From assembly GCF_031877795.1 (NCBI RefSeq), contig NC_133932.1, positions 40,376,180 to 40,440,179 of the forward strand: 64,000 bases of DNA, in the 5' to 3' direction. This stretch comes from Strix aluco (Eukaryota > Chordata > Aves > Strigiformes > Strigidae). This document shows, in pieces, positions 1 to 11,639 of this stretch. Below the pieces are notes generated by a model. It was not told the DNA's origin. It was given only the letters and a program-made list of their open reading frames with translations, and searched no databases. The translations under genes and the position numbers were made by a program. Position 1 is the first letter of the stretch; every line of letters begins with the position of its first letter.

Positions 1-574
1 GAATTTGTGAAAATGGGAATTGTTACACCTGTGACAAAGTAAGAGGAATGTGGTGGTTTTTTTTCCTTGCTCTTTTCAGAAACTTTAACTAAAATATGTC
101 CCAAAACATCAGTGTGAGTACCGTGGAAAACTTTCCCTGTGATAGGTAACTTGGCAAAGTTGTTAGGAAAAGGACTTATAAAGGGTCATTTCCATGATAA
201 AAATGGGAAAAAAGTATTGGTTAGTTTCTAATGGAAAGGCTTCCTGACCCACCTAATGTTATGTGCAAACCAAGAAAGAAGGGACCCCGTTTGCCACAGA
301 AAATAAATGGATAACTTTAGCAATTTGACATAATGTGTGCATATTGGTGATGTGTCTGGTATATCCATAATGTCAGTGAGCCTCATGATCCTTGATATAA
401 TTTTTCCTTGAGATAACCTCTTGAGGCAAGAGGAGGGGCTGTCCCTGTGTATGCTGGGAGCTGAAGTAGAGAGAAGCTAAGAGATTTGCTGTGGTTTACA
501 TGTGGTGGAAACAGTTTCTTCTTAGTAGCGGTCTGCTGTTCCTCTCAGAGGATTATCACTGTTTGTGTTTTCAC

Positions 575-673
575 ATGGTGATAGAGATTCTCACGAGCAG
601 TGGTGAGCTGACGATTTTACATGTCAGTGTATCACAGAACAAAAGCGTTGAAGAAATTCCCAAGAATTTTGGG
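575..673 (+). repeat. Short dispersed direct repeat R1, first member
   Basis: These 99 bp recur at 2910-3007 with one 1-bp indel and a few substitutions. Copy B has the equivalents at 37580-37678 and 39915-40012. I do not recognise it as a known transposable element, and no terminal inverted repeats or target duplications are visible. Confidence 0.85.
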
Positions 674-1836
674 ATTTTATAATAATTTACATGGCAATTA
701 CTTGCATAGGTAGAACTTCTCTTTTAGAAGCTTCTATAATAAATTAGTGAGGAGACGCGATCTGATTGAAGAGTTAGAGCGCGCCAAATAATATTAAACC
801 CGCCTTATCTTTAAATGCCTTTAAATGAATTGTAGTAAGCTTTGCCTGCTACTGCAGGAGGAGAGAATATTTGAAAAGCTGATGAGAATTTCAGAGCGCT
901 CAATACAAGCAAGATGTCAGAGCATGTAAATTGATGGATGGATTTTGAGAATAGTTTCATGTGATGATATATATGTAAACACATATGAGTATTATGTTTT
1001 TCCCAGCGTTCTGGTGAACTTGACAGTCTGAGTCCTGCTTACCCAGTTCTGCAGCAGCATGGAAAATGAGTAACCTGAGTAATCTGTGGCTAGCAATGAA
1101 GTGGTCACTTAATCCTGATTTCTCATCTTCTTCTTCAGGCTGGAGGGTACGTTGCAGTGTCTAAAAGCATTCAGATAGTTCCGTTCCCTTTGTCTCCACA
1201 ATAGGTTGTGAGTAATCTTCTTGTCAGGTGGTTTGTAACAGCAATAAGGCCTGCACTCAATACATCTAGGATCAGTGGATTCATTTATTAAACCAATTTT
1301 AGTCCACACCTAGAGACCTGGAAATCTAACTGTGCCTTTCCTTTTGCCTTCCTGGGTAGGACTTCCCTGTTTCCAAACATTTGGGCTGTGTGTAAACAAT
1401 TCAGCTTTTTTTAAATTTATTTTTTATTTTAAACACAGTATTTCTCAGTATCCTGGCTTACTCCCTTCACAAACAATGAGGAGAACATCCCACGGGTGAG
1501 ATCATCTCCCATCCAGTTCCTCGGTGATTCGCCAGAGACAGCTTCTTCTTGATCTGCCTGCAATCCCAGGGAGATGCTAGTCTGGCCCAGTGAAACAAAT
1601 CAGATTTTGCACACATGTGGGCAAGGTGTCCTTGGCCCAGGTCATCTCCAAGCCTCAGCTTTCTCTTCTTCTAGTGTGCAGGCTTGTGTCTGTTGTCACG
1701 TCACAGGAACACACAGCTGTGCCTTGAGCCGTGGGATGGATGCTTCCTGTACACGTCAGGTCGTTTGGAAGGATTGGATCTGCACAAGGAAACTCACCTG
1801 GGGATTGGGCTTCCTAGCGGGTTATGACCAGGAAAG

Positions 1837-1966
1837 ATGCTCCTGTCCGCTGCCCGTGTGCGTTTTCTTTTAGAAATTATTTTCTCTTTCCTTCCTGACC
1901 TTGACAGGTTTATGAGGTATGCAGCTGTATGCCAAGAGCAGGCCAATACTTTTCTGGAGTTTAGTT
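1837..1966 (+). repeat. Short dispersed direct repeat R3, first member
   Basis: These 130 bp recur at 13982-14112 (131 bp) with a few substitutions and one extra T. Copy B has them at 38842-38971 and 51019-51149. The reverse strand is open across the segment in both places, but the flanking sequences differ completely. The shared piece is therefore the repeat, not a gene. The element is not recognised. Confidence 0.85.
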
Positions 1967-2909
1967 CAAGCATAACCCAGAAGTTTAAATGAAGCTGCAG
2001 TTGTAATTTAAGAATTCTTAGACAGGACAAACACTGATACCTTTAGATACAGCGTGATACTTGTTACATTTGTGCCTTCCTAACACAAATTTCTTTTTAT
2101 AACAGTCTAGGAAATAAACCAGAATATTCCTCTTTCCCATCCCCACTCGTGCTGCGTTACAATTGTACAAGATTACAAAAAGTCAGTATACAATAATCAG
2201 TATTTTTTTTTCTTTCTCCTGAAATCCAGCATCATTGATAGTCCACAGACACACAGAGCCTTTAATAGCAATTATTTGTAAGTGTCCAATGTTTCCTAGA
2301 CTGTAGTGGCCACATGCAAACACCTCACAAGTTTTGATGTCTCGGTTGACAGAAATGCCAGTACCTCACAGCAAGAATTATGTAGATGGGATTTGGCATC
2401 CTTCTTGCACTGTCAATTGTTCCTTTTACCTGGGTTATGAAATGGTCTCATCCTCATCCCAGCTGGACTTTATTTCCAGGACACTCGAGGGATGAGGGCA
2501 CCTGTTTTGCTCTGGTTAACAACAAAAAAATAAAAGCTAGTCTAAAAAGCATAAGCATTTCTGCAAACTCCACAACGCGAAACCAACTCTTCACCCGTGG
2601 GTGGATGGACCACAGGAAGTGGACATTCCGTTCCTTCAGGTGGTTTACCTTTGGGACCTACAGTGAATTTAAGGGTGAGGGGAAAGTAAAGCAATGATTG
2701 ATGCTGGGAGACTCAGTGTAAACAAAGAGAGATGACGCTTCCTCAAAACGCAAGCTCAGTGAAGGGAATGTAGCCCGTCATATGAACTTACAAGGCAGCA
2801 AAAATGAAGGCTTAAGAAACAGCAGATAGAAAGGTGCTTTCACACATTATAGTAAAAAACTACTATCAAAAGAATTGGGAAATGTTATACGAAAGGCTAA
2901 TTGGAAGGA

Positions 2910-3079
2910 ATGGTGATAGAGATTCTCACGAGCAGTGGTGAGCTGACGATTTACATGACAGTGTATCAGAGAACAAAAGCGTTGAAGAAATTCCCAAGAA
3001 TTTCGGGCATTTGTTTTTATTTTTCCTTGCCATTCCCCTAGAATCAGCCCAAATTTAAGCCTTGTGAAATTTCTGTCTT
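2910..3079 (+). repeat. Composite duplicated segment (R1 joined to R2)
   Basis: The first 98 bp (2910-3007) match 575-673. After three bases the next 69 bp (3011-3079) match 36756-36824 with about two mismatches. In the unit the two source segments lie about 750 bp apart in the opposite order (36756-36824, then 37580-37678), so this block is a scrambled join of two nearby sources. Its copy B counterpart is 39915-40084. Confidence 0.8.
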
Positions 3080-3882
3080 TTAGTGTTAGTAGTACGTTGA
3101 ATGTAGAATTGTAGTTTAGTGTTCTGTCGGTTAGTGTAAACATTAGGAGCTCCCTTATTTGAAATGTACTAAACAGGTCAAATGTAATAACGGCTTTTCT
3201 TAGCCACCATATCAATTGTTGAAAAGCAGAATTATCTTTTTGTATACAACAAGTAGTGTGTACTAAAAGTGCATTATTTTTCCTCTAATAATTCAAGTAG
3301 GAAATTGGTATATGGGAAACATATGACTTCAGTTTTAACTTATTTGGCTTCTGGGTAATGCCATATATTCTGCTTTACAAATAGAAAATGAAAAGAGAGT
3401 TTGTCTTCGCATCCACACGGATTTCTCTTAAAAGGTAAAATATGAATGTACTATCTTTTATAGTAAAATACGTATTTTAGGTGATCCTGATTAGGAAAGT
3501 TAAGAGAAACAAAGGCATATATGAATTACAGCAGAGTCTTGAGGCATCGTCTAATACCTCACTTTGAGGTCTAAATGTTACTTACAGAGACGTATTGAAA
3601 AAGTATTGATTCCACTTTGTCTGTGTGTTCTCTCAAAGCGATGCAAGGCTGTGGAATCTAGAACTAGTAAGTTACCAGCAAAATTGTTATTGTTTTTCCT
3701 GACTTCTCAGTACACAGTGTACTGAAGGTGTATTTTTAGATCTATTTAAACTGAAGGTTTCTTTTTTTTTTTACAAATAAAAAAAAGCCTTGCAGATGCA
3801 GTATGCTGTTTTAGCTTGTTTTGTTTTGTATTTTGCCCTAGTTGTAGTTAGAGCTAGAAATTAATTGTTTTAATTGGAAAAC

Positions 3883-4438
3883 AGGGAAGGGATCTTAACC
3901 CTGGACTCAGCACTGGTGAGGCCGCACCTAGAATACTGTGTTCAGTTTTGGGCCCCTCACTACAAAAAGGACATTGAATGACTGGAGCATGTCCAGAGAA
4001 GGGCAACGAAGCTGGTGAAGGGTCTGGAGCACAAGTCGTATGAGGAGTGGCTGAGGGAACTGGGGTTGTTTAGTCTGGAGAAGAGGAGGCTGAGGGGAGA
4101 CCTCATCGCCCTCTACAACTACCTGCAAGGAGGTTGCAGAGAGCTGGGGATGAGCCTCTTTAACCAAGTAATGAGCGATAAGACAAGAGGTAATGGCCTC
4201 AAGTTGCTCCAGGGAAGGTTTAGACTGGATATTAGGAAGCGTTTCTTTACAGAACGGGTCGCTAGGCGTTGGAATGGGCTGCCCAGGGAGGTGGTGGAGT
4301 CCCCATCCCTGGAGGTGTTTAAGAGGCGGGTTGACATAGCGCTTAGGGATATGGTGTAGTTGGGAACTGTCAGTGCTGGGTTAACAGTTGGACTAGATGA
4401 TCTTCAAGGTCCTTTCCAACCTAGATGATTCTGTGATT
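3883..4438 (+). mobile_element. CR1 LINE, 5'-truncated 3' end
   Basis: The plus strand carries the last part of a CR1 element: the end of the reverse-transcriptase frame followed by the conserved 3' tail. An open frame at 4015-4359 encodes the CR1 C-terminal stretch with '[20 protein letters not shown]' and '[20 protein letters not shown]'. The 3' end is the family's typical terminus, with a 'GATGATTCTGTGATT' octamer-like end (4425-4438). Strong 5' truncation is usual for CR1. It cannot be mobile by itself. Confidence 0.95.
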
Positions 4439-7400
4439 GGCAGTATAGTAATTTCTGTGACTTGTAATAGGAAATGTGGGGAGTGCTGAAACAAGTGGTT
4501 CAGAAATACAACCCTAAATTTGAAAGAGCTGTAGGCTTTCATTGTTCAGATACAGCACAGGAGCTCTTAACAAGACAGAGAATAAACAGAGCAACTCCAA
4601 TCATTTGTTGATTAAAAAGCAAATGCTTGAAGTGGATTTGGCATAACTGGAGAGGTGGCAGTCTGTGCGGGCTGTGCAGAACCTCCGCTGCTTGAGCAGA
4701 GGCAGTAAAACCTGTGAATACCAATGCAGCTGAAACTGCAGGCCTCCTCTCTCAGTTTTTCCTTTAAACTGTTGTAAACCTTTTAATCCTTCACATCTAC
4801 CTAAACTGTTGAATACAAAATCAGTAGAACTGTGGTATTTAATTTTCCTGACTTAGTTCCTAAGCTGTGTGTGGCCAGGTACTGGAGGAAGGATCGGCGT
4901 GTGCTGCTCTTGTTCTTGCTCTCTTCCTACGCACTCGCTGCTGGGAACCCCAGGGAACGGAGCGGTGGATTGGATGGACTCTTGGGCTAATCAGTACGGC
5001 AGCTTTTGTGTTGGCCAGATGACGGATGCTTGGCCCCAGCAGAGGTTTTAATGACTTTGTTTTTCCTGAGAGTTGTTTTAATGTTACCTGCAGTGACTTG
5101 CTAGAACTTCTTTGAAGAGCTGAATGCCCACTCAACAATTGTTAAAAAATTTCTGAGTGAATTGTTAGAGACATTGCTATTTCCGTAGCTACAAATGGTC
5201 TGCCAAAGCAGATTCTGTCTTTTTGGAATCGTCACGGTACTGCAAAATCATACTGCGATCATGAGTGAGAACAGGAGTAGGGCACCGAGCGGTGCAAGCA
5301 GCTTAGCCCAGCCCCTGGAACAAAGCGCGGAGCTGGAATTGCTGCTCCCGCACCTGTGCGGAGCTGCCGTTGGTCTGTTCAGCAGCTGAGCAGGGCGTTT
5401 GCTCAGTCCCGAACTGGAGCGGCTGTATGGCAGGTCCACGCTGGCTTCCTCAGAGACTGATTTGTCGGATGAGCTGTGTGATGTGACAATGTACACAGTC
5501 GATTTTAGGGTTAATCTTGACCAGCTGCCACTGTTAAATGCCCTAAATGTTTCTTGTCTGTACTCAATGTTTAAGACCTGCATCAAGGGAGGATAATTTC
5601 CCAGTGCTAGTAAGTTTGCATAGCACCCACTGCAGTGGCTTACCCACTCAAATGAGCCAAAGCATTACTGTTATGACATCTGATAAATGAATAAATAGGA
5701 AGCTTTAATTTGATTAATATTACTTGGACTTTTATAGTGTTATTTTCTGTAAGCATAACTTACAGCATGTGTTTGAAATGAGAATGAAGAAACGATATTT
5801 TACTCATTACATATCTCTTCTAACCATCCAGAATTTTCTGATGCTACGCATTTTAAAAACATGCAAGAAAACCGTAACTGGTAAAAGCAAATGATCCAAT
5901 GCAATCTCATCAAAGGAACAAACTAAAAGCAAATGCTTACTTGCACTATGCATTGTGGTGCTTTGATTTGTGTGCTGTTTGTCTTTGAAAGTATGGTACT
6001 ATGAGCTTTAAAAGGAGTAATTCCTTTCTTAATGTGTTGCTAAGCACAATGTTCTGCTAGTACTGCTGCTAGCTGTTTAGGAGTTGCAATTGCAAGACTC
6101 AGAAGCCCCATTAGGGCTGTGTCTTTTAGGGGAATGCTTTCTGCTTCCCAGGTATTGGTGTGTGGTTGGGTGGCATCCTTATGTCATCTTGGGAATAGGT
6201 GTGTTAAATAAATGCCTTCCCTTTCCCACGCTCCGATCCCCTGCCTCGCAGCACCCTAGCCTGCTGCCCAGGCAAAACTGTGGCATTAATCAAGAGGGCA
6301 GTGGTCTTCGTGGTTGGTGGTCCAAGGCCCCTGTAATGTGCTGCAGCACATCAGCAGGTAGCTGCAGATGAGTCCGTGGCACTTAGTGCTACAAGAGAGC
6401 GCTTGGAGCTCTTTTCTCAAGCACTCCTGAAAGCTCTTGTATGTTCAGGCGACTAGAAAGCAACCAGCGGGGAGTCACTTCCGTGGCTGAAAAAGGGAAG
6501 TCATCATCAGAGAAATGGAATTGAGGGAGAATGTTGCATCTGAAGATGGTATGGACAGGGTAGGCCTGAGACAGACAGGCTCAGTGGGAGAAGCAGCATG
6601 GTGGGGAGGGGACAAGAAGTTGACAGGCAGCATGGAGCATTTTGGAACATGAAGCCCAGTGTACCTGAATTTCAAAACGCCTCTGCTGGTCAGCAGATGG
6701 CTGTGAATCCCACTGGCAAAATGAAGGATCCTCTAGCATCAGGAAAAAGTCACACCCCTGCTTCTTGCAAGCCTGAGTTTTTTATAAAGGCACAATCTTA
6801 AGGATTTTCACTAGCAGAGAAGTTTCCCTTAAACACTTTCTGTGCATCCTACTTCCTTCGTTCAAAGCTCTGTCCTTCGGTTTGTTTACATCTTCATTAG
6901 ATTAAACTAATCCACGTGCATCTTAGTATATTTCTAGGAAATATCATTCCCTCATGGACACCCTTTGCTGATGACAGTTGTTTCTGGTTTTGGTTGAATG
7001 ACATATTTCCTGAGTGCTGGTGCAAGTGTTTACTTTCAGATTTGTAACCCAGTGAAGGTTTCTTGAGCTAACGGCTTTATGAACCTATTACTGTGGATGA
7101 TAATGAAGGTGTCAAACACTTGTGTACAAATTGTGTGCGTTCGTACATTTCCAAGATTTATATATGTAAAATCCTGCCAGCTTCACTCCTCAGAATGTGC
7201 ATGTTATTGTTTAGTTACACCCCGCCCCCCCCGGGAAATATATGCCTATATTAAAAAAATAAGCAAATACCAATATCCAAATCTTTTTGCAAAACCTGAG
7301 AGAGATTTCATTTCATTGCAGGCTGGCCATTGCTATGCCCAAAACATTACTATAGATGCCTGTCTAGAGTAGAAGAGTCTCTGTCAGTGGAACTGTCTCC

Positions 7401-7842
7401 CATGAGTATTTTGGGAGAGCCCTCTAGTGGGAAAAGAGGAGAGTGTTTGGAAGAGGGTTTCTTCTGTCACAGCATGACTGAAATACACGATGGGCTATGC
7501 TGCAATATGGGGAGAGGAAAGAAAATCAGGGACGTTTTACTAGAATAATCAAAAGTTCGATGCAACAAGATCATTGTAATCAGACCAGGTAGAGTGCTTT
7601 ATGGAACTGTATAAAATACGATTATCGTCTTCTGTGTGTTTTTTTCCTAGAGGAAAAAAATCCTACAGGTTTCTTATATTAGATGTGCTCTATCTTTTTT
7701 CTGTTTTTAATAGCAAACTACTGCACATCTTGTCATAAACAGCAGGTGGAAAATCCTTGTATAATTACTGCTTCTTCTAGGACGTAATGCGGTTTCAGAT
7801 TAGCCTCTGGGAAAGTTCTGTGTTCTTGCTCACATGTGAGCC
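4439..7842. other. Intergenic DNA, copy A, no gene recognised
   Basis: Frames up to about 112 codons occur (for example 5248-5586 minus and 5399-5596 plus), but they overlap on opposite strands, lack splice context and have no recognisable domain. I found no RNA gene or mobile element. Confidence 0.5.
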
Positions 7843-8750
7843 TTACTAAAATGCAGAAAACCTATGTCCACCACCTTCCCTGCATCCACTACGATTCATG
7901 CATTCTGATAAGCTTCACCTTCCTCAGTGGCTGCAGAAGAACATGTAAACATCGTCTGTAAAAGGTGTTAAAAATGGGAAAACTTCATTTACTTTGTATT
8001 ACTATACCAGCCATTCAGTACAACCCTTTGAGCCCTGCCCTTCAGCAAGTTCTTGAGCCAGCACACCATGTACTGGCTCATCTCACAGTTGGACATCTTA
8101 CCCAGAAGGATGCTGATCAAAAGCCTTACTAAAATCCAGAACTACATCTCCTGCCTTCCCTTCATCCGCTAGGCAGGTGGAAGGATATGGTAGAAGGGTA
8201 TCAGATTAGTTGAACAGCCCTTTCCCTTTGTGAATCCCTGTTGGCTGTGCCTGATGATTGTATTATTCCATAAATGCCTATCAGTAGCACCCAGTATGAT
8301 CTTCTCCATAGTTTTTCCAGGATCTGCAGTTAGACTAACAGCTCTGTAGTTCCCCAGCTCTTCCCTCGTGCCCTTCTTGTAGATTGGAATGGCACTGGCC
8401 AGCTTCCAGTCAGCACGGACCTCCCCAGACTCCCCAGACGTTTGGTAGATGACCGAGAGGGGTTCTGCCATAATATCTGCTGCCTCCTTCAGTACTCTGG
8501 GATGAAGCCCATCAGGCCCTGTGGACTTGTGAACATTCCGCTGATGCAGCTGGACCCTTACAATTTCAGTGTCCGCGAATGGAAAGTCACTGTTTCCACA
8601 CTTGTGGTTCTCAGACTCAGGGGACTGGGCACCCCTAGGTTTATCATTAATATCAAAGACTCAAATATCAAATTACGGCTTGAACGTTTAAGTTTCGGCT
8701 ACTGTGTTATGATCCCAATTCCCATCATTAAATTTCTTGGAAACAGACAA
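7843..8750 (-). mobile_element. Old degraded CR1 LINE fragment(s), RT region
   Basis: On the minus strand, 8169-8471 translates to CR1 reverse-transcriptase sequence, including 'ADWKLASAIPIYKKGTREEL', a 'GNYRAVSLT' block and 'QQGFTKGKGCSTNLI'. Flanking DNA on both sides also follows CR1 but with many changes. A short piece near 7843-7925 repeats the stretch seen again near 8120, so two fragments or an internal duplication may be present. It is much more diverged than the CR1 at 11640-13368 and therefore an older insertion. Limits are approximate. Confidence 0.8.
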
Positions 8751-11506
8751 ATGGGATCCAATGCTCGCCCCAGTCTTGAAATGGCTTTGAAACAAGGTGA
8801 CGGTTCTTCAGTGATCTCTCAGATGTCGCCATCCCTGAGCTTTTTGAGAAGCACTTTATATTAAAAAAGTTCTACAACAGGATTTTCTTGCATAAAGTCT
8901 GTTAAAAGAGTAACATTTTTTCCCCCCTTTTCAGTTCCTAGTCTAGTTCCTTGAGATTATTGGTAGGGAGAAAATGACTTGCATGGAAACACCCAATTTT
9001 TTCAGTAAGAAATGTTGATTTTACTTCTGAATTACTATGAGACAACAATCTGTTTTCTGGAATTGACAATGTCTTGAGACATTTACTACAGCTCAGTCAT
9101 TAGAGTTCTGTTTGTGTATTTATAAATCTAGATGCAGCCTTCATCTTTTCAGGAAATGCAACAAAAATCTGGAGATAAGAGGTGGGTAATCACCTCACCG
9201 TGAGCAGACGAATGAGCAGCATCTCAGACATGCTTGTAATAGCATACAATAGCAAATAGGTGACTGTGTGACTTGTTCAGTTATCCAAGGCATCTGCACA
9301 AACCTTGGTAGATAATGAGCTGTGTTTATGGCTGAAGCCAATACTGTCAAGAAAACTGAAGTAACTGTTTTGCTGTCCCCACCTGGAAATGTTTGGTGTG
9401 TGCCCTTCTCACTGTCCAGGAATTCTCCTTTCAGCCCCCTGTTCTGTTCCTAATGGCTGGTTCTCTAAAGGTGGGAAGATAACAGCCCCCAATTATAGTG
9501 TCTGGTAATGACAAGTTATATCTGCCAGGATGTACCTTGCAGGGTGCTGGAGATGTGGGAGAGGAAGGTGGACTCTGACTGCAAGGGGTCTGACTTACCA
9601 ACAAATGTGGAATGAGCAGCTGATACTTCTTACGGTTGCCTCCCTTCCTCTTTTCAGGCAACATTACGCTGATGATGTGATGTGACAGATCCATGTCATG
9701 CGAGGTCAGTAGAAATATCTTTTCACCAAGATTAGTGCTCTGATGAAATTCTGGTGTCCTCAGGAAAGAAAGGAACATCTTGTGGCACAAAAAATGCAAT
9801 TTAAACTCAGCTGTTTTGTGTTCTCTGTGGCGAAGACAGCCTCCTGCCATCACATCTCCTACGAGTCTTTCTCCATACACAGAGAATAGATACTAAGATA
9901 CTGTCTGTTGGGTAGATAAGCAGCCATGCGGGGACACGACGAGCTATGACGTGACCTGACATGTTGGCTATGTGCTGTCTGAGTGAGAAGCCAGTCTCGT
10001 CCTCTGTGAGTGCCGGGACAGAGAGTCTGTGGCCATGAATGACAGAGCCAGCCATGAGGGCAGCCGGTAGCCTTCACTTGGGCATTGCCTGACTTGTGAG
10101 TGGTTGTCCTCGTGACGGTGTTAATGCTCTTTGGACACAGACCTGTTGTGTTGTGTTGTGCTATGTTGTGGAGCAGGCTTGCAAAAACGTGTCCTGTCTG
10201 CCCATTGAAACTCAAGGGGTGTTTTCTTCAAGTGCAGCAGCCAGGCTTTGGACAGCCTCGCCTCGTGTTGCTTTTCACTTTGCCAGCGAGGAACAAGATT
10301 CCAGCCTTGGGTTTTCATTAAGAAACCTATTGCTGAACAAGTCCTGTTTTAATGGAGTGGCATCTCAAAGAGTGTTACATTGTTAGAAAGCCTTCAGATG
10401 AAGCCTGGTGTCCTCTGGACCTCAGAGGATGGTAGCCAGCAGCTCTGTAACTGCTGTAGCTACAAACGTCTGCAACTGCTACAGTCGTGGCCTTTTAACA
10501 CAGTAACAGAGGCTTACACTTTGTGTTATCAGGCACAAAGCATGGTTTTGTTTTTAATTGTCATTAATCTGGGAAACTGATCATTAGTGTAATATGATTT
10601 CATGCTGTTTATTGAATGTAAATAGATTAACATTATACACAGAAAGGATCTGAAAAGAAAGGTAAATAATGCACAAAAAATGGATCTTCAAAGGAGAAAG
10701 GTGAAAGAGCTGTGTGTCCTTATGTCATGGGACAACCTGTGATTAACCCAAGTTACGGGCACTGTCAGTGTCGGTAAAATGTCAGAGAGAGAGAGAGGTG
10801 AAACACAGAGAAGGGGAGAGGAAGATGGAAGGGAAGGGACTCATCCAAATACTGAGACTAGCCAGATACACATTTGATGCTTTATTTCTGTAAAGAAAGC
10901 GTAAGACATTTTAGAAAGAAGGGCACGTGAAGAAATGCTAAGGACTGCCGACAGCCCGTACAACGTATTCCAGCAAAGGCAAGGGCAATAGGCACACATC
11001 GGCCGTTCAGTCCGATTACAAACAAATCACTCTGTCAGTGCTCAGATTTGAGGCGGCTTTGTTTGCAGACGGCTGGGATGCCGGCATTCATTTCCTAACG
11101 GCATTTAAAGAATCCTCTATTTATGAAGTGTTTTGGTTGCAGTATACCTTGGGACATCCGTGCAACGGAAGAGAGAATGGGGCACAACGTTGTATTGCAA
11201 TGTGTTAGCAGAGGCTCTGAGTCTGTATCAAGCACTAGCAAAGAGAGAGCTGCGTGTACAACAGCACCATCGACTCCGGTTATTAACTCCAGACCGAATG
11301 CTGGTCGGCAGTTCTCAGTTAGCCACAGAGGCAGGTAAATGAATGGCAGGGAAACGGTGAGGAAGACCACACTGAGGTCTCGACATCTGACGTTTCTCCC
11401 TTTCGAGTACATAGGGGTTTTCTTTTTCCCCAAAATGATGTAGGGTTTTTTTTTCTCAGTCCCCTCAGTTTTGCCATAGTGCAGAGCTCCGAGCAGTTGG
11501 GAGTTT
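8751..11506. other. Intergenic DNA, copy A
   Basis: No gene is recognised. The longest frame is a 149-codon minus-strand frame at 9431-9880, unchanged in copy B but without domain features. A short GA-rich run lies near 10787-10800. A 29-bp segment present in copy B (47659-47687) is missing after 10650. An exon-like block at 11143-11334 is listed separately. Confidence 0.5.
11143..11334 (+). other. Exon-like block of unknown identity
   Basis: This is a 192-base interval preceded by a pyrimidine-rich stretch ending in TTGCAG and followed by CAG|GTAAAT. Its length is a multiple of three. Two of the three forward frames are open throughout. One reads 'LAEALSLYQALAKREL' in a helix-like composition, and the other is Ser/Thr-rich. 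The only difference from copy B (48180-48371) is silent in the first frame and changes Arg to Gly in the second. No neighbouring exon was found and no family is recognised. It may be chance or a relic. Confidence 0.25.
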
Positions 11507-11639
11507 AATTACTTAGGGCAGCACTTGCTGCGGGTGTCAAGTGAGGCTTTGGCCATGAAGAAAAGGTGGCGTTGCCTCTGAAACACTTCAGGTGCCAGCT
11601 GGGAGAGTCGCACCTGAATGTCCGTGCTCTGCTGAGTCC
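11507..11639 (+). repeat. 133-bp direct repeat, left flank of CR1
   Basis: This sequence is repeated at 13369-13501 in the same orientation with about four mismatches. The two copies tightly bracket the CR1 fragment at 11640-13368. CR1 normally makes no target-site duplication or only a tiny one, so a 133-bp flanking duplication is unusual. Copy B has it at 48544-48676. Confidence 0.9.

Larger units (their letters stand above)
1..3882. other. Intergenic AT-rich DNA, copy A
   Basis: I see no convincing gene here. Open frames are short, lack splice context and have no recognisable protein features. The stretch holds three small segments that recur elsewhere in the unit (575-673, 1837-1966 and 2910-3079), listed separately. 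A T-run near 3760 differs by one base from copy B. Confidence 0.6.

Noticed and set aside
5248..5596. Overlapping 112-codon minus and 65-codon plus frames
   Set aside because: Mutually antisense with no domain features. One of the few changes between copies alters a residue. No support as a gene.
9431..9880. 149-codon minus-strand frame
   Set aside because: Unchanged between copies, but the copies are nearly identical everywhere. No domain, signal, splice context or promoter is visible, so it stays as a chance frame.
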